5,613 nucleotides of DNA from Chloroflexota bacterium (GCA_003520455.1 DOUV01000953.1:1-5613), one strand, 5' to 3'. Counted from the first letter of the stretch, positions 1-5,534 are shown. The notes: a model not told the origin generated them from the letters alone. Translations and numbers: made by a program.

Positions 1-693
1 AATCCCGGGGGGGAGGCCGAAGGCGCCGGCGGCCTCCCGGCTCAGCGCGCCGGCAACGGCCGTCGATGGCTGCACCGGTGGGAGCTGTGCGGCGTCGACG
101 CCCAACGCCGCCAATAGCAGTGGCGACCAATCGCGGCGGTGCACATCGAGGAGGAGGGTGCTCGATCCATCGCTCGGATCCGTCGCGTAGGTGCCGGTGA
201 GACGCCAGCGAACGTAATCTTTGGGTAGCAACACCATCTCGACCCGGCGCCAGAGGTCCGGCTGCTCCTGCTGCACCCAGCGAATCGTGGCCGCCTGGAA
301 ACCGGTGGCGACCGGGCTGCCGGTGATCTCGATCAGTCGCCCGGCGCCAATGAGGGCGGTGATCTCCTGGACCTGAGGCCGGCTGCGCTGATCGGGCCAG
401 ATCACCGCGGGCGCGAAGAGCTGGCCCTGCGGGCCGAGGAGGACGGTCCCGTGCATCTGGCCGGAGAAACCGATGGCGGCGACATTCGCGGGCCCGGCCG
501 CGCTTGCCAGCGCCTGGCGCACTGCGAGCGTGGTGGCCTGCCACCATTCCTCGGGGTTCTGCTCAGCCTGATTCGGGTGGGGGTGGGAGATCGCATACTC
601 GGCACTGCCACGGCCGATGATCTGACCGGTCTCATCGACCAGCAAGACCTTCACCGAGGAGGTACCGAGATCGATGCCGAGGAGGCGGGACAT
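1..693 (-). CDS. xylB: Xylulokinase, N-terminal 231 residues (cut by window edge)
   Basis: This is a cytoplasmic FGGY-family sugar kinase, which phosphorylates D-xylulose with ATP to xylulose 5-phosphate, feeding the pentose phosphate pathway. My translation from the ATG at 693 runs open to base 1. Residues 5-17 ([13 protein letters not shown]) form the N-terminal phosphate-binding loop. [18 protein letters not shown] (about 37-54), SGQMHG (77-82), LLPKDY (155-160) and the LDVHRRDW stretch (182-189) follow E. coli XylB in order as I remember it. The catalytic Asp and the second FGGY domain would lie beyond the left edge; full-length members are near 490-510 residues. The start is 11 bp after the stop of the 113-residue gene upstream, with no clear Shine-Dalgarno sequence, so translational coupling is likely. 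Other pentulose substrates cannot be excluded from this half. Family call is very sure, exact substrate fairly sure. Confidence 0.93.
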   Translation of the reverse strand, partial: MSRLLGIDLGTSSVKVLLVDETGQIIGRGSAEYAISHPHPNQAEQNPEEWWQATTLAVRQALASAAGPANVAAIGFSGQMHGTVLLGPQGQLFAPAVIWPDQRSRPQVQEITALIGAGRLIEITGSPVATGFQAATIRWVQQEQPDLWRRVEMVLLPKDYVRWRLTGTYATDPSDGSSTLLLDVHRRDWSPLLLAALGVDAAQLPPVQPSTAVAGALSREAAGAFGLPPGI

Positions 694-704
694 AGGCGAT
701 CGGC

Positions 705-1046
705 TCAGGCGAACACTTCGGCCATGTGGCAGGCGACGCCCGGCAACGGCTCGCGGGGCACGAGGGTGGCGGCGCTCCAGGTGTGCACCAGGCCAGCGAG
801 CGTGGGAGGGATCATCGTGCGGCTGCGCGCGGAGACCACCCAGACGAGCCGGGTGACGGCGGCGGGGGAATCGCGAACCTTGCCCTGTACGCCCGTGACC
901 CTCTCACCCGGCGCGCCCACCTCGCCGGCCAGGTCGGGGGCGAGATCCCAGGCGCCGGTGGGGTAAGCCACCTCGCGCCGCGTGTCGCTCGCTGCGATAG
1001 GCCAGAGGGCCTCGGCGGCGATGAGGGTGGTGAGTGTTGCGCTCAT
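705..1046 (-). CDS. Hypothetical 113-residue protein upstream of xylB
   Basis: I do not recognise this protein. It has no signal peptide and no membrane segment; it begins [16 protein letters not shown] and ends [11 protein letters not shown]. The C-terminal half is rich in V, L, W and T in a pattern suggesting beta strands, and it holds a single cysteine close to the C-terminus. Codon third positions are almost all G or C, like the neighbouring genes, which supports real coding. The ATG at 1046 is preferred; a GTG at 1097 in the same frame would add 17 residues but would lie inside a palindromic operator-like site. Only a purine-rich stretch (GGAAAAAAGA) lies upstream. It ends 11 bp before the xylB start on the same strand, so both are probably on one transcript. 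A role with the xylulokinase is inferred only from position. Confidence 0.55.
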   Translation of the reverse strand: MSATLTTLIAAEALWPIAASDTRREVAYPTGAWDLAPDLAGEVGAPGERVTGVQGKVRDSPAAVTRLVWVVSARSRTMIPPTLAGLVHTWSAATLVPREPLPGVACHMAEVFA

Positions 1047-1091
1047 GATCGTCTTTTTTCCATCGCCAGGTTCCGGTGAAGCAACCGCTCG

Positions 1092-1105
1092 TTGCACTGG
1101 TGCAA
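1092..1105. promoter_or_regulatory. Operator-like palindrome TTGCACTGGTGCAA
   Basis: The two 6-bp arms TTGCAC and GTGCAA are perfect and separated by TG. The site lies about 46 bp upstream of the first gene of the xylB operon and overlaps the start point predicted from the weak promoter beside it. Size and symmetry resemble operators of LacI-family sugar repressors. A second small palindrome, GCAAC-AG-GTTGC, lies at 1130-1141 over the -35. No regulator gene is in the window, so function is inferred from position. Confidence 0.35.
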
Positions 1106-1133
1106 GCTTACTTCAGAAGAGGTCGAGAGGCAA
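1105..1133 (-). promoter_or_regulatory. Candidate promoter for the 113-residue gene and xylB
   Basis: On the minus strand TTGCCT (1133-1128) and TAAGCT (1110-1105) are separated by exactly 17 bp. The -35 matches four of six consensus bases and the -10 only three of six, so the call rests mainly on spacing and position. Transcription would start near 1098, inside the palindrome at 1092-1105. No other good candidate is seen between 1046 and 1200. Confidence 0.25.
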
Positions 1134-1141
1134 CAGGTTGC

Positions 1142-1335
1142 GCCGGCGCGGCTCTCCGGGCCTGAGTTGATCGCGCTTCCCGCGAGCCATCAGAGCCGGC
1201 AGGATCGCCAGGGAATTGACTGTGGGGCGTAACACGACGAATGTCGAAGCGTCAAGGTAAGAGACGTTGGTGTGCTGTTTCCCGGCCCGTCCGGATACGG
1301 CGCAACTCCCGAGTGAACGATAATGTCTATTCCCC
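1142..1335. other. Divergent intergenic stretch, no gene seen
   Basis: No plausible coding frame fills this region; the open frame on the minus strand here runs antisense into the next gene and looks like a shadow. The only promoter-like hints for the plus-strand gene are TTGACT at 1216-1221 without a good -10, and GATAAT at 1319-1324 (five of six -10 bases) without a good -35. Both are weak. Confidence 0.5.
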
Positions 1336-1388
1336 GCTCTCGGGCTGACGAGGTCGTCTCGCATTTGAGAGCTTTTCAGCCCGGGGGT
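1336..1388 (+). promoter_or_regulatory. Possible structured leader of the CAP gene
   Basis: Two inverted repeats interleave just upstream of the start. GCTCTC (1336-1341) pairs with GAGAGC (1367-1372), which is followed by TTTT. CGGGCTGA (1341-1348) pairs with TCAGCCCG (1376-1383). They share base 1341 and cross each other, so they could be alternative folds or a pseudoknot. The Shine-Dalgarno GGAGG at 1394-1398 lies 10 bases after the second stem. Whether this is transcribed leader is not shown. Confidence 0.3.
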
Positions 1389-1408
1389 GTGATGGAGGAT
1401 TATGTGAC

Positions 1409-2401
1409 ATGACCCGGCAAGTCGTGCAGCGCCTGCTGCTCGGCCTCGCACTGGTCGCGCTGCCGCTGATGGTGGGGGCAGGCCGGCCGCTGGCAACTCA
1501 CCCGAACCATGGTGGTGACCCGGTGGCCCTCGACCCGACGGGCGGCCTGCCCGCCTCGGCGATCGAGCATGAGGTGGTGTGGCGGACCAACCTTGAACGT
1601 GAGCGGGCCGGTGTGCCACCGCTCAAGCTCGAGCCACTGCTGACGGCCGCCGCTCGCGGCCACAGCCAGGACATGGCGGATAACGACTTCTTCAGCCACA
1701 CCGGCTCGGATGGATCGACGCCCTGGGACCGGATCGAGCGGGCGGGCTACACCGGTTGGTCGGCGCTCGCCGAGAACATTGCGGCTGGCTACGACTCGCC
1801 CGGCGCGGTGGTGGCCGGCTGGATGGGAAGCAAGGGCCACCGGGAGAATCTCCTCAATCCGGCGTACCGTGAAGTAGGCGTTGGCTATTCGTACCTGGCG
1901 AATGACCAGGGGAGTGTGAACTACAGCCACTACTGGACGCAGGATTTCGGGGCACGTTTCGACGTCTACCCGGTGGTGATTGAAGACGAGCAAATCAGTG
2001 TGACCCGGCGCACGGTGGACCTCTACGGCTACGGCAGCGGTTGGGCGCAGGAGATGCGCCTCAGCAACGATGGTGGGACCTGGAGCAGCTGGCAGCCCTA
2101 TCAAGAGCGCCTCACCTGGACGCTGAGCGATGGGAACGGGCTGAAGAGCGTCTTCGTCGAGCTCCGCCAGGGCTCGACGGTCACACAAGCCCGCGACGAG
2201 GTGGTGCTAGAGGCTCCCTGCCAGTTGCCGCTCGATCTCAACGCCGATGGTCGGGTGGACGCTCAAGACGTCGCGATCGTCGTGGCCGCCTGGCACCAGA
2301 GCGCCCCGGCCGGCGACGAACGCGACGCCAATCGCGATGGACGGATCAACATTCTCGATATTTCGGAGGTAGCAAGCGAGTGGAATACGAGCTGCCCATG
2401 A
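1409..2401 (+). CDS. Secreted CAP/SCP-domain protein with C-terminal dockerin-like domain
   Basis: This 330-residue protein is probably exported. Residues 1-29 form a signal peptide (MTRQ, then a leucine-rich core). Residues about 54-187 are a bacterial SCP/CAP domain: GHSQDM (84-89), FFSHTGSDGS with H97, AEN with E122, W138 and GHREN with H144, then YWTQDFG (175-181). The conserved His and Glu cleft residues are therefore present. Residues about 190-268 look like an Ig-like beta-sandwich. Residues 276-287 and 306-317 are two calcium loops of dockerin type (DLNADGRVDAQD and DANRDGRINILD). The only two cysteines, C271 and C329, bracket this pair and may form a disulfide. CAP domains have varied roles and no enzymatic activity can be assigned here. 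A strong GGAGG lies at 1394-1398, 10 bases before the ATG, and fixes the start. The gene converges with the minus-strand gene ending at 2561. Confidence 0.92.
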   Translation: MTRQVVQRLLLGLALVALPLMVGAGRPLATHPNHGGDPVALDPTGGLPASAIEHEVVWRTNLERERAGVPPLKLEPLLTAAARGHSQDMADNDFFSHTGSDGSTPWDRIERAGYTGWSALAENIAAGYDSPGAVVAGWMGSKGHRENLLNPAYREVGVGYSYLANDQGSVNYSHYWTQDFGARFDVYPVVIEDEQISVTRRTVDLYGYGSGWAQEMRLSNDGGTWSSWQPYQERLTWTLSDGNGLKSVFVELRQGSTVTQARDEVVLEAPCQLPLDLNADGRVDAQDVAIVVAAWHQSAPAGDERDANRDGRINILDISEVASEWNTSCP

Positions 2402-2420
2402 GCAGGGCGGCTCGATTGTT

Positions 2421-2437
2421 CAGGTGCGTCGCACCTG
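2421..2437. repeat. Palindrome copy 1, CAGGTGCGTCGCACCTG
   Basis: Perfect 8-bp arms flank a central T at 2429, starting 19 bp after the CAP-gene stop codon. It is the longest of three copies of the core GGTGCGNCGCACC in the convergent gap. It could act as a transcription terminator hairpin, though no T run follows on either strand, or as a REP-like repeat or protein-binding site. Confidence 0.75.
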
Positions 2438-2474
2438 AGTGCTGTGGGAAGGTGGAGGCGCGGTGGGGCTGGTC

Positions 2475-2532
2475 TGAGGAAGAAGGTGCGTCGCACCCTG
2501 GGCTGAGGAGGGAGGTGCGGCGCACCGTGAGC
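2475..2532. repeat. Two tandem 29-bp repeats, each with the GGTGCGNCGCACC palindrome
   Basis: Units at 2475-2503 and 2504-2532 match at 24 of 29 positions by hand count. Each begins TGAGGA and ends GC. The palindrome cores are at 2485-2497 (central T) and 2514-2526 (central G). The symmetrical arms are unchanged in both while most differences fall outside them or at the centre base, as expected if the palindrome is what is kept. Copy 1 at 2421-2437 shares the core but not the full unit. Confidence 0.75.
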
Positions 2533-2560
2533 CCCGACGACCGGTGAGCGGACCGGCTCA

Positions 2561-3898
2561 TTAGGGGCCAGGGTGAGCGGCGATGGGGAGCCACAGGCGT
2601 TGCTCCAGGGCGGGCAGCCGCGCCGTCACGAGCGTTCCGGCCTCGGGCTGCGAGACGAAGAGCTCGAAGTTTTCGACCTTATCGACACCGCGCGCCTCAA
2701 ACTCGTAGCGCCCGTTTTCTCGGGCGACAAATGTGGCGCTCGTGGCGGGGGTGCGCTGCCAGAAGATCCAGGGGCCGCCGTTGAAGCGATACTGTACATC
2801 GTACAATTCGATTCCCGATCCGCCGGAGGAGTCACTCCCCGACCAGCTCACCGTAAAACTCGAGGCCTTCGTCGTCGCCGGCAATGGGTCTACGGAGACA
2901 ATGGGCGCGACGAGGTCCACGATGGTTGTCGTCGGGGCGCTCGGCACGCCGTAGAAGCGGCTGGGTGGCCAGTAGCGGGGGTCCTGCCCCGTGGGCTGCC
3001 AGCTTCGGGGGGAGACCCGGAGGGTCACGCGCTCGCCATTTGCGACCTCGAGCGTGTAGCTGTGCGTGCGCAGCTCCTTCGCGACTGTAGACCAGGTGCC
3101 ATCGGCAAGCTGGCGCTGCACATCGAAAAAGAGGGCAAAATTGCCCAGGCTGCTCAGGCTCTGCGGCATCACCTCCTGCCAATGCAGGGTGACCGGCGAT
3201 CGACTGTAGACCGGTAGTGGCTCTACGATTGCCTGGGGGGCAGGCTGCAGGTTGAAGCCGTCGAGAATGACGGTGGTTGCGCTCTGCTCCCACTTGCTGA
3301 GGAGACGCACGAAGAGGGTGATGCGCCCGGCGCGGGCCACGCTCGCGGCGCGTAGATTGATAAACGCGTAGTTCTCATACGTGTTCTCGCCCCACTCGAC
3401 GCTGGCGGCCTGCGGATCGGTGCCGCCGGTGGGATCGATCCCGACCCAGGCGCCAAGCGAGTAGGGATCGGGCGGGATCGTTTGGCCGCCATGGTTGTCG
3501 GGCCAGGCGGAGCCGCCGAAGAGCAGCAGCACCCAGCCCGTGAGGCTGTAGGGTTGGCCGGGCGCGACGCCCTCGATCGTTTGGAAGTAGACGGTCTCGA
3601 AGGGCAATCCCCTGGGGTAGTAATCCTCTGCGGCGATCAAGACCGAGTCGCTACCGTCGATCTTTTCCACCCAACCGCCGTCGGCGAAGTGCTGCGTCGA
3701 CCAGAGAGTGGGATTGCCGGACAGGTTGACGGCCTGCCAGCCGTCGGGGACCTCGCCGGTGATGCCGGCCTGGCGGTGAAAGCCTTCCTCAAAGCTCCCA
3801 TTGTGCAGCAGGCCGGTGGCCAGGAGGGGCCGGCCAGGGAGAAGCGAAAGTACCACCACTGCGGCAGAAAAACCGAACGCGAGTAAACGCCGGAACAC
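2561..3898 (-). CDS. Secreted three-domain beta-sandwich protein (carbohydrate-binding-like plus two Ig-like domains)
   Basis: This 445-residue protein has a signal peptide at 1-28 (MFRR, then a hydrophobic core ending LLATG). Residues about 31-218 resemble a jelly-roll carbohydrate-binding module: it opens with NGSFEEG and closes with TTVILDGFNL. Residues about 221-325 look like a fibronectin/Ig-like sandwich. Residues about 330-426 are a second Ig-like module (FTVSWSGSDSSGGSGI, YDVQYRFNGGPW, YEFEARGVDKVEN), a type I associate with Chloroflexota surface proteins. The C-terminus carries RLWLPIAAH. There are no cysteines and no catalytic residues that I can identify, so a binding or structural surface role is inferred. 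The start is a GTG at 3898 with GAGGGG at 3902-3907, only 3-5 bases away; it gives a proper signal peptide. It lies downstream of the response regulator but 535 bp away, so a shared transcript is uncertain. Confidence 0.88.
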   Translation of the reverse strand: MFRRLLAFGFSAAVVVLSLLPGRPLLATGLLHNGSFEEGFHRQAGITGEVPDGWQAVNLSGNPTLWSTQHFADGGWVEKIDGSDSVLIAAEDYYPRGLPFETVYFQTIEGVAPGQPYSLTGWVLLLFGGSAWPDNHGGQTIPPDPYSLGAWVGIDPTGGTDPQAASVEWGENTYENYAFINLRAASVARAGRITLFVRLLSKWEQSATTVILDGFNLQPAPQAIVEPLPVYSRSPVTLHWQEVMPQSLSSLGNFALFFDVQRQLADGTWSTVAKELRTHSYTLEVANGERVTLRVSPRSWQPTGQDPRYWPPSRFYGVPSAPTTTIVDLVAPIVSVDPLPATTKASSFTVSWSGSDSSGGSGIELYDVQYRFNGGPWIFWQRTPATSATFVARENGRYEFEARGVDKVENFELFVSQPEAGTLVTARLPALEQRLWLPIAAHPGP

Positions 3899-4123
3899 GT
3901 ACCCCTCTTTCCAGACGGAGCGGAATATCGAATGCCACTGCCGGTCGCCGCCCGCATCTCGTCGTCGAGGCCAGGAGTCGTGGTACGGGGAGACGCTTGA
4001 CCGATGCTGCGGTCAGCCCGCCAACAAAGAGGACGGCTGTTGGTGGAAAAGGTGACGGTTGGAGGGGGAGCACCGCCTGCGGTGGCAGAGCTGCGCTCGC
4101 CGCTGGGGCAGGGGCAAGAGGCG
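3899..4123. other. Intergenic upstream region of the secreted-protein gene, no gene seen
   Basis: This stretch must contain the promoter of the minus-strand secreted-protein gene, but I find no convincing one; GATATT near 3922-3927 on the minus strand is the best -10 guess and lacks a -35. A 6-bp hairpin, TGACCG-(6)-CGGTCA, lies at 3998-4015. The flanking GACGCTTGACCGATGCTGC resembles the right end of the 155-bp repeats that follow and may be a decayed relic of the same family. Confidence 0.4.
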
Positions 4124-4127
4124 GCTG

Positions 4128-4282
4128 GAGCGCCGGTCAAGTCATCCTGTGGGGGGTGAGAGAAGAGTTCCGAAGTCTGGTACGCAGCCGGTCCCCGCCT
4201 CGATCGCGCTCGTCGGAGCGCGCTGTGGGCCAGCCCGATCCCAACCAGACGCCGGAAGTCTGGCGCTTTGACCGGTGCGCTA
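4128..4282. repeat. 155-bp inverted-terminus repeat, unit 1 (MITE-like)
   Basis: The unit begins GAGCGCCGGTCAAGT and ends TTGACCGGTGCGCTA, so the ends are inverted repeats apart from a 2-bp difference. Inside are degenerate versions of the palindrome AGACTTCNGAAGTCT, near 4163-4178 and 4246-4263, and a 7-bp hairpin with a GTCG loop at 4205-4222. By hand alignment it is about 80% identical to unit 2 with one single-base gap. It is bounded by GCTGGAGC (4124-4131) and GCTAGAGC (4279-4286). No open frame is credible, so any movement would need a transposase from elsewhere. Confidence 0.75.
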
Positions 4283-4436
4283 GAGCGCCGGTCAAGTAAT
4301 CCCGCGGGGGAGGGAAAAGACTTCCGAAGTCTTGTTCGCAGCCGGTGCTCGCCTCTCTCACTGCCGTCGGAGCGCGCTGTGGGCAAGCACGGTCGCTCCC
4401 AGACTTCGGAAGTCTGAGTACTTGACCGGTGCGCTA
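4283..4436. repeat. 154-bp inverted-terminus repeat, unit 2 (MITE-like)
   Basis: This copy is the better preserved. The ends GCCGGTCAAGTA and TACTTGACCGGTGC are inverted repeats. Two perfect palindromes with 8-bp arms lie inside it: AAGACTTCCGAAGTCTT at 4317-4333 and CAGACTTCGGAAGTCTG at 4400-4416. It abuts unit 1 directly, and its right boundary repeat GCTAGAGC (4433-4440) contains the stop codon of the response-regulator gene. The right palindrome, about 18 bp past that stop, could also serve as its terminator hairpin, although no T run follows. Confidence 0.78.
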
Positions 4437-5093
4437 GAGCTTGATGAGGCCTCGCTGTACGGCGGTCGCAACCGCTTCTGTCCGGTTGCTCGAGTCGAGC
4501 TTGCTGAGGATGCTGGAAACGTGGAATTTGACGGTGCGCTCGGTGATGAAGAGCAGCTCGGCGATCTCTTTGTTTTGAAGCCCGCGGGCCAGGAGCTGCA
4601 AGACCTCGAGCTCGCGCTCGGTGAACTTCTCGGGCTGGTCGGGCTGGGAGTGGCGACTGCCCTCGGCCATTTGCTTGAGGAGCTTGCTGGCGACAACTGG
4701 CTGGAGCAACGAGCCACCACCGTGCACGATTCGCACGGCCCGGGCGATCTCCTCACGCGGCACGCCTTTGAGGAGGTATCCTTGCGCGCCGGCCTGTACC
4801 GCCGCCAGGATGCGCTCATCCGTATCGAAGGCGGTGAAGACGATGACCTTGACAGTGGGATCTTCCGCGTGCAGCGCGCGGAGTGCCTCGACGCCATCCA
4901 TGCCCGGCATCTCGAGGTCCATCAAGATGACATCCGGCTCGAGGGCGCGCGCGCGCTCGACCGCCTCGCGGCCGGTGCCGGCCTCGCCAACGACCATGAG
5001 ATCAGGTTCGGCCTCGAGCACGCCCACGAGGCCATCCCGGACGATAGGATGGTCGTCGGCGATCAGAATTCGAATGATGTCACCCACCGGCAT
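4434..5093 (-). CDS. NarL/FixJ-family two-component response regulator
   Basis: This 219-residue cytoplasmic transcription factor has the usual length and layout of the family. The receiver domain (about 7-122) has the acidic pair D13-D14 (LIADDHPIVRDGL), the phosphoacceptor D59 in VILMDLEMPGMDG, T87 in VFTAFD and K109 in GYLLKGV, so it should be phosphorylatable. A short linker rich in Q, S and P (143-155) leads to a LuxR-type helix-turn-helix at about 156-219 (FTERELEVLQLLARGLQNKEIA, with TERTVKFHVSSILSKL as recognition region). The ATG at 5093 gives the normal start just before the first beta strand; only a weak purine stretch (GAGAAA) precedes it. No histidine kinase is in the window, although one could lie further right. 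The last codon and stop overlap the boundary of the 155-bp repeat. Its signal and targets cannot be deduced. Confidence 0.95.
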   Translation of the reverse strand: MPVGDIIRILIADDHPIVRDGLVGVLEAEPDLMVVGEAGTGREAVERARALEPDVILMDLEMPGMDGVEALRALHAEDPTVKVIVFTAFDTDERILAAVQAGAQGYLLKGVPREEIARAVRIVHGGGSLLQPVVASKLLKQMAEGSRHSQPDQPEKFTERELEVLQLLARGLQNKEIAELLFITERTVKFHVSSILSKLDSSNRTEAVATAVQRGLIKL

Positions 5094-5210
5094 GGGGTTT
5101 CTCGGCTTTGGCTTTTCGGCTCAAGCAGATCTTGCTCCCCGACATCTCCTAAAGGGAACGCTCATATCGGAGTCCCGCGCGCGACCACGCCTGTCCGAGA
5201 GCACGCCGAC
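5094..5210. other. Upstream region of the response regulator
   Basis: This is the expected promoter region for the minus-strand regulator gene. I see no convincing -35/-10 pair. An AGGAG (5150-5146) directly touches an ATG (5145-5143) that opens a 21-codon frame overlapping the regulator start, but the zero spacing makes translation unlikely. Confidence 0.35.
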
Positions 5211-5257
5211 GTGATACGTGATGTGTGATGCGTGACAGAATCACTCACGCATCACGC
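5211..5257. repeat. GTGAT heptad array with 11-bp inverted repeat
   Basis: Four 7-bp units follow each other from 5211: GTGATAC, GTGATGT, GTGATGC and GTGACAG. The array then turns over: GTGATGCGTGA (5225-5235) is perfectly inverted as TCACGCATCAC (5245-5255) across a 9-base loop, and a further ATCAC lies in the loop. It is about 120 bp upstream of the response-regulator start. It may be a cluster of binding sites, a hairpin, or an interspersed repeat common in the genome. Confidence 0.75.
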
Positions 5258-5323
5258 GCCGCCCTTCCGAGGATGCCGTGGCGGGGCACGCTCTTCCATA
5301 TGAGCGAGAGGAATAAACTTTCG

Positions 5324-5379
5324 GCCACGAATGGCACGAATTGAGACGAAAAGGAAAAAGGATTTGGGTAATTCGTGGC
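5324..5379. repeat. CACGAAT inverted-repeat element in an AT-rich island
   Basis: GCCACGAAT (5324-5332) is perfectly inverted as ATTCGTGGC (5371-5379). A second, tandem CACGAATT (5335-5342) can pair with the same right arm. The interior is a purine-rich stretch (5343-5362). Counted by hand, 5311-5400 is about 38% G+C, far below the rest of the window. From memory, CACGAATT/AATTCGTG repeats are frequent in Chloroflexota intergenic DNA; this is not verified here. Confidence 0.65.
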
Positions 5380-5400
5380 AAGAACAAAATACTCAAGTAA

Positions 5401-5495
5401 TGGCGTCGGGTAATGAGATGCAGATTGGGATTGGATTGTGTACCGAGAAGATAGTCCACATGCGCAGAATCCCAAAATCGGAGATCTGTGCCTGA
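5401..5495. other. Low-GC non-coding stretch, nothing recognised
   Basis: G+C for 5401-5490 is roughly 48% by hand count, still well below the genes. The 120-residue minus-strand open frame crossing it has mixed composition without recognisable domains and is not accepted as a gene. No promoter, RNA gene or repeat could be supported here. Confidence 0.4.
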
Positions 5496-5524
5496 GGGAG
5501 GCGGGGGCAGGGCCCTCGCCTCTC
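5496..5524 (-). terminator. Strong GC hairpin downstream of the right-edge gene
   Basis: Bases 5498-5508 pair with 5512-5522 across a 3-base loop, with one G:T pair on the plus strand that becomes an A:C mismatch on the minus strand. The hairpin begins 10 bp after the stop codon at 5535-5537. No T run follows in the direction of the minus-strand gene, so if it terminates transcription it is a U-less type. Confidence 0.4.
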
Positions 5525-5534
5525 CGGGAGACGC

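Noticed and set aside
451..966. 171-codon plus-strand open frame
   Set aside because: It is antisense to the xylulokinase and the 113-residue gene, and its sequence has no recognisable domain.
1043..1063. Six-codon minus-strand frame whose TGA overlaps the ATG of the 113-residue gene
   Set aside because: Too short to support, and it lacks its own Shine-Dalgarno site; probably chance.
1400..2188. 262-codon minus-strand frame opposite the CAP gene
   Set aside because: The plus-strand CAP protein has signal peptide, domain motifs and a strong ribosome site; this frame has none.
2421..2532. CRISPR array
   Set aside because: Repeats are short, palindromic and unevenly spaced with no spacer-sized unique segments and no cas genes; the same holds for the 5211-5257 array.
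2541..2556. CCGGT-(6)-ACCGG hairpin near the end of the secreted-protein gene
   Set aside because: Only a 5-bp stem without a T run; expected by chance at this base composition.
5080..5145. 21-codon upstream frame overlapping the response-regulator start
   Set aside because: Its AGGAG touches the ATG with no spacer, and the peptide shows no attenuator-like codon run.
4332..5228. 298-codon plus-strand open frame opposite the response regulator
   Set aside because: It exists because of the codon pattern of the regulator on the other strand; the regulator has every family motif.
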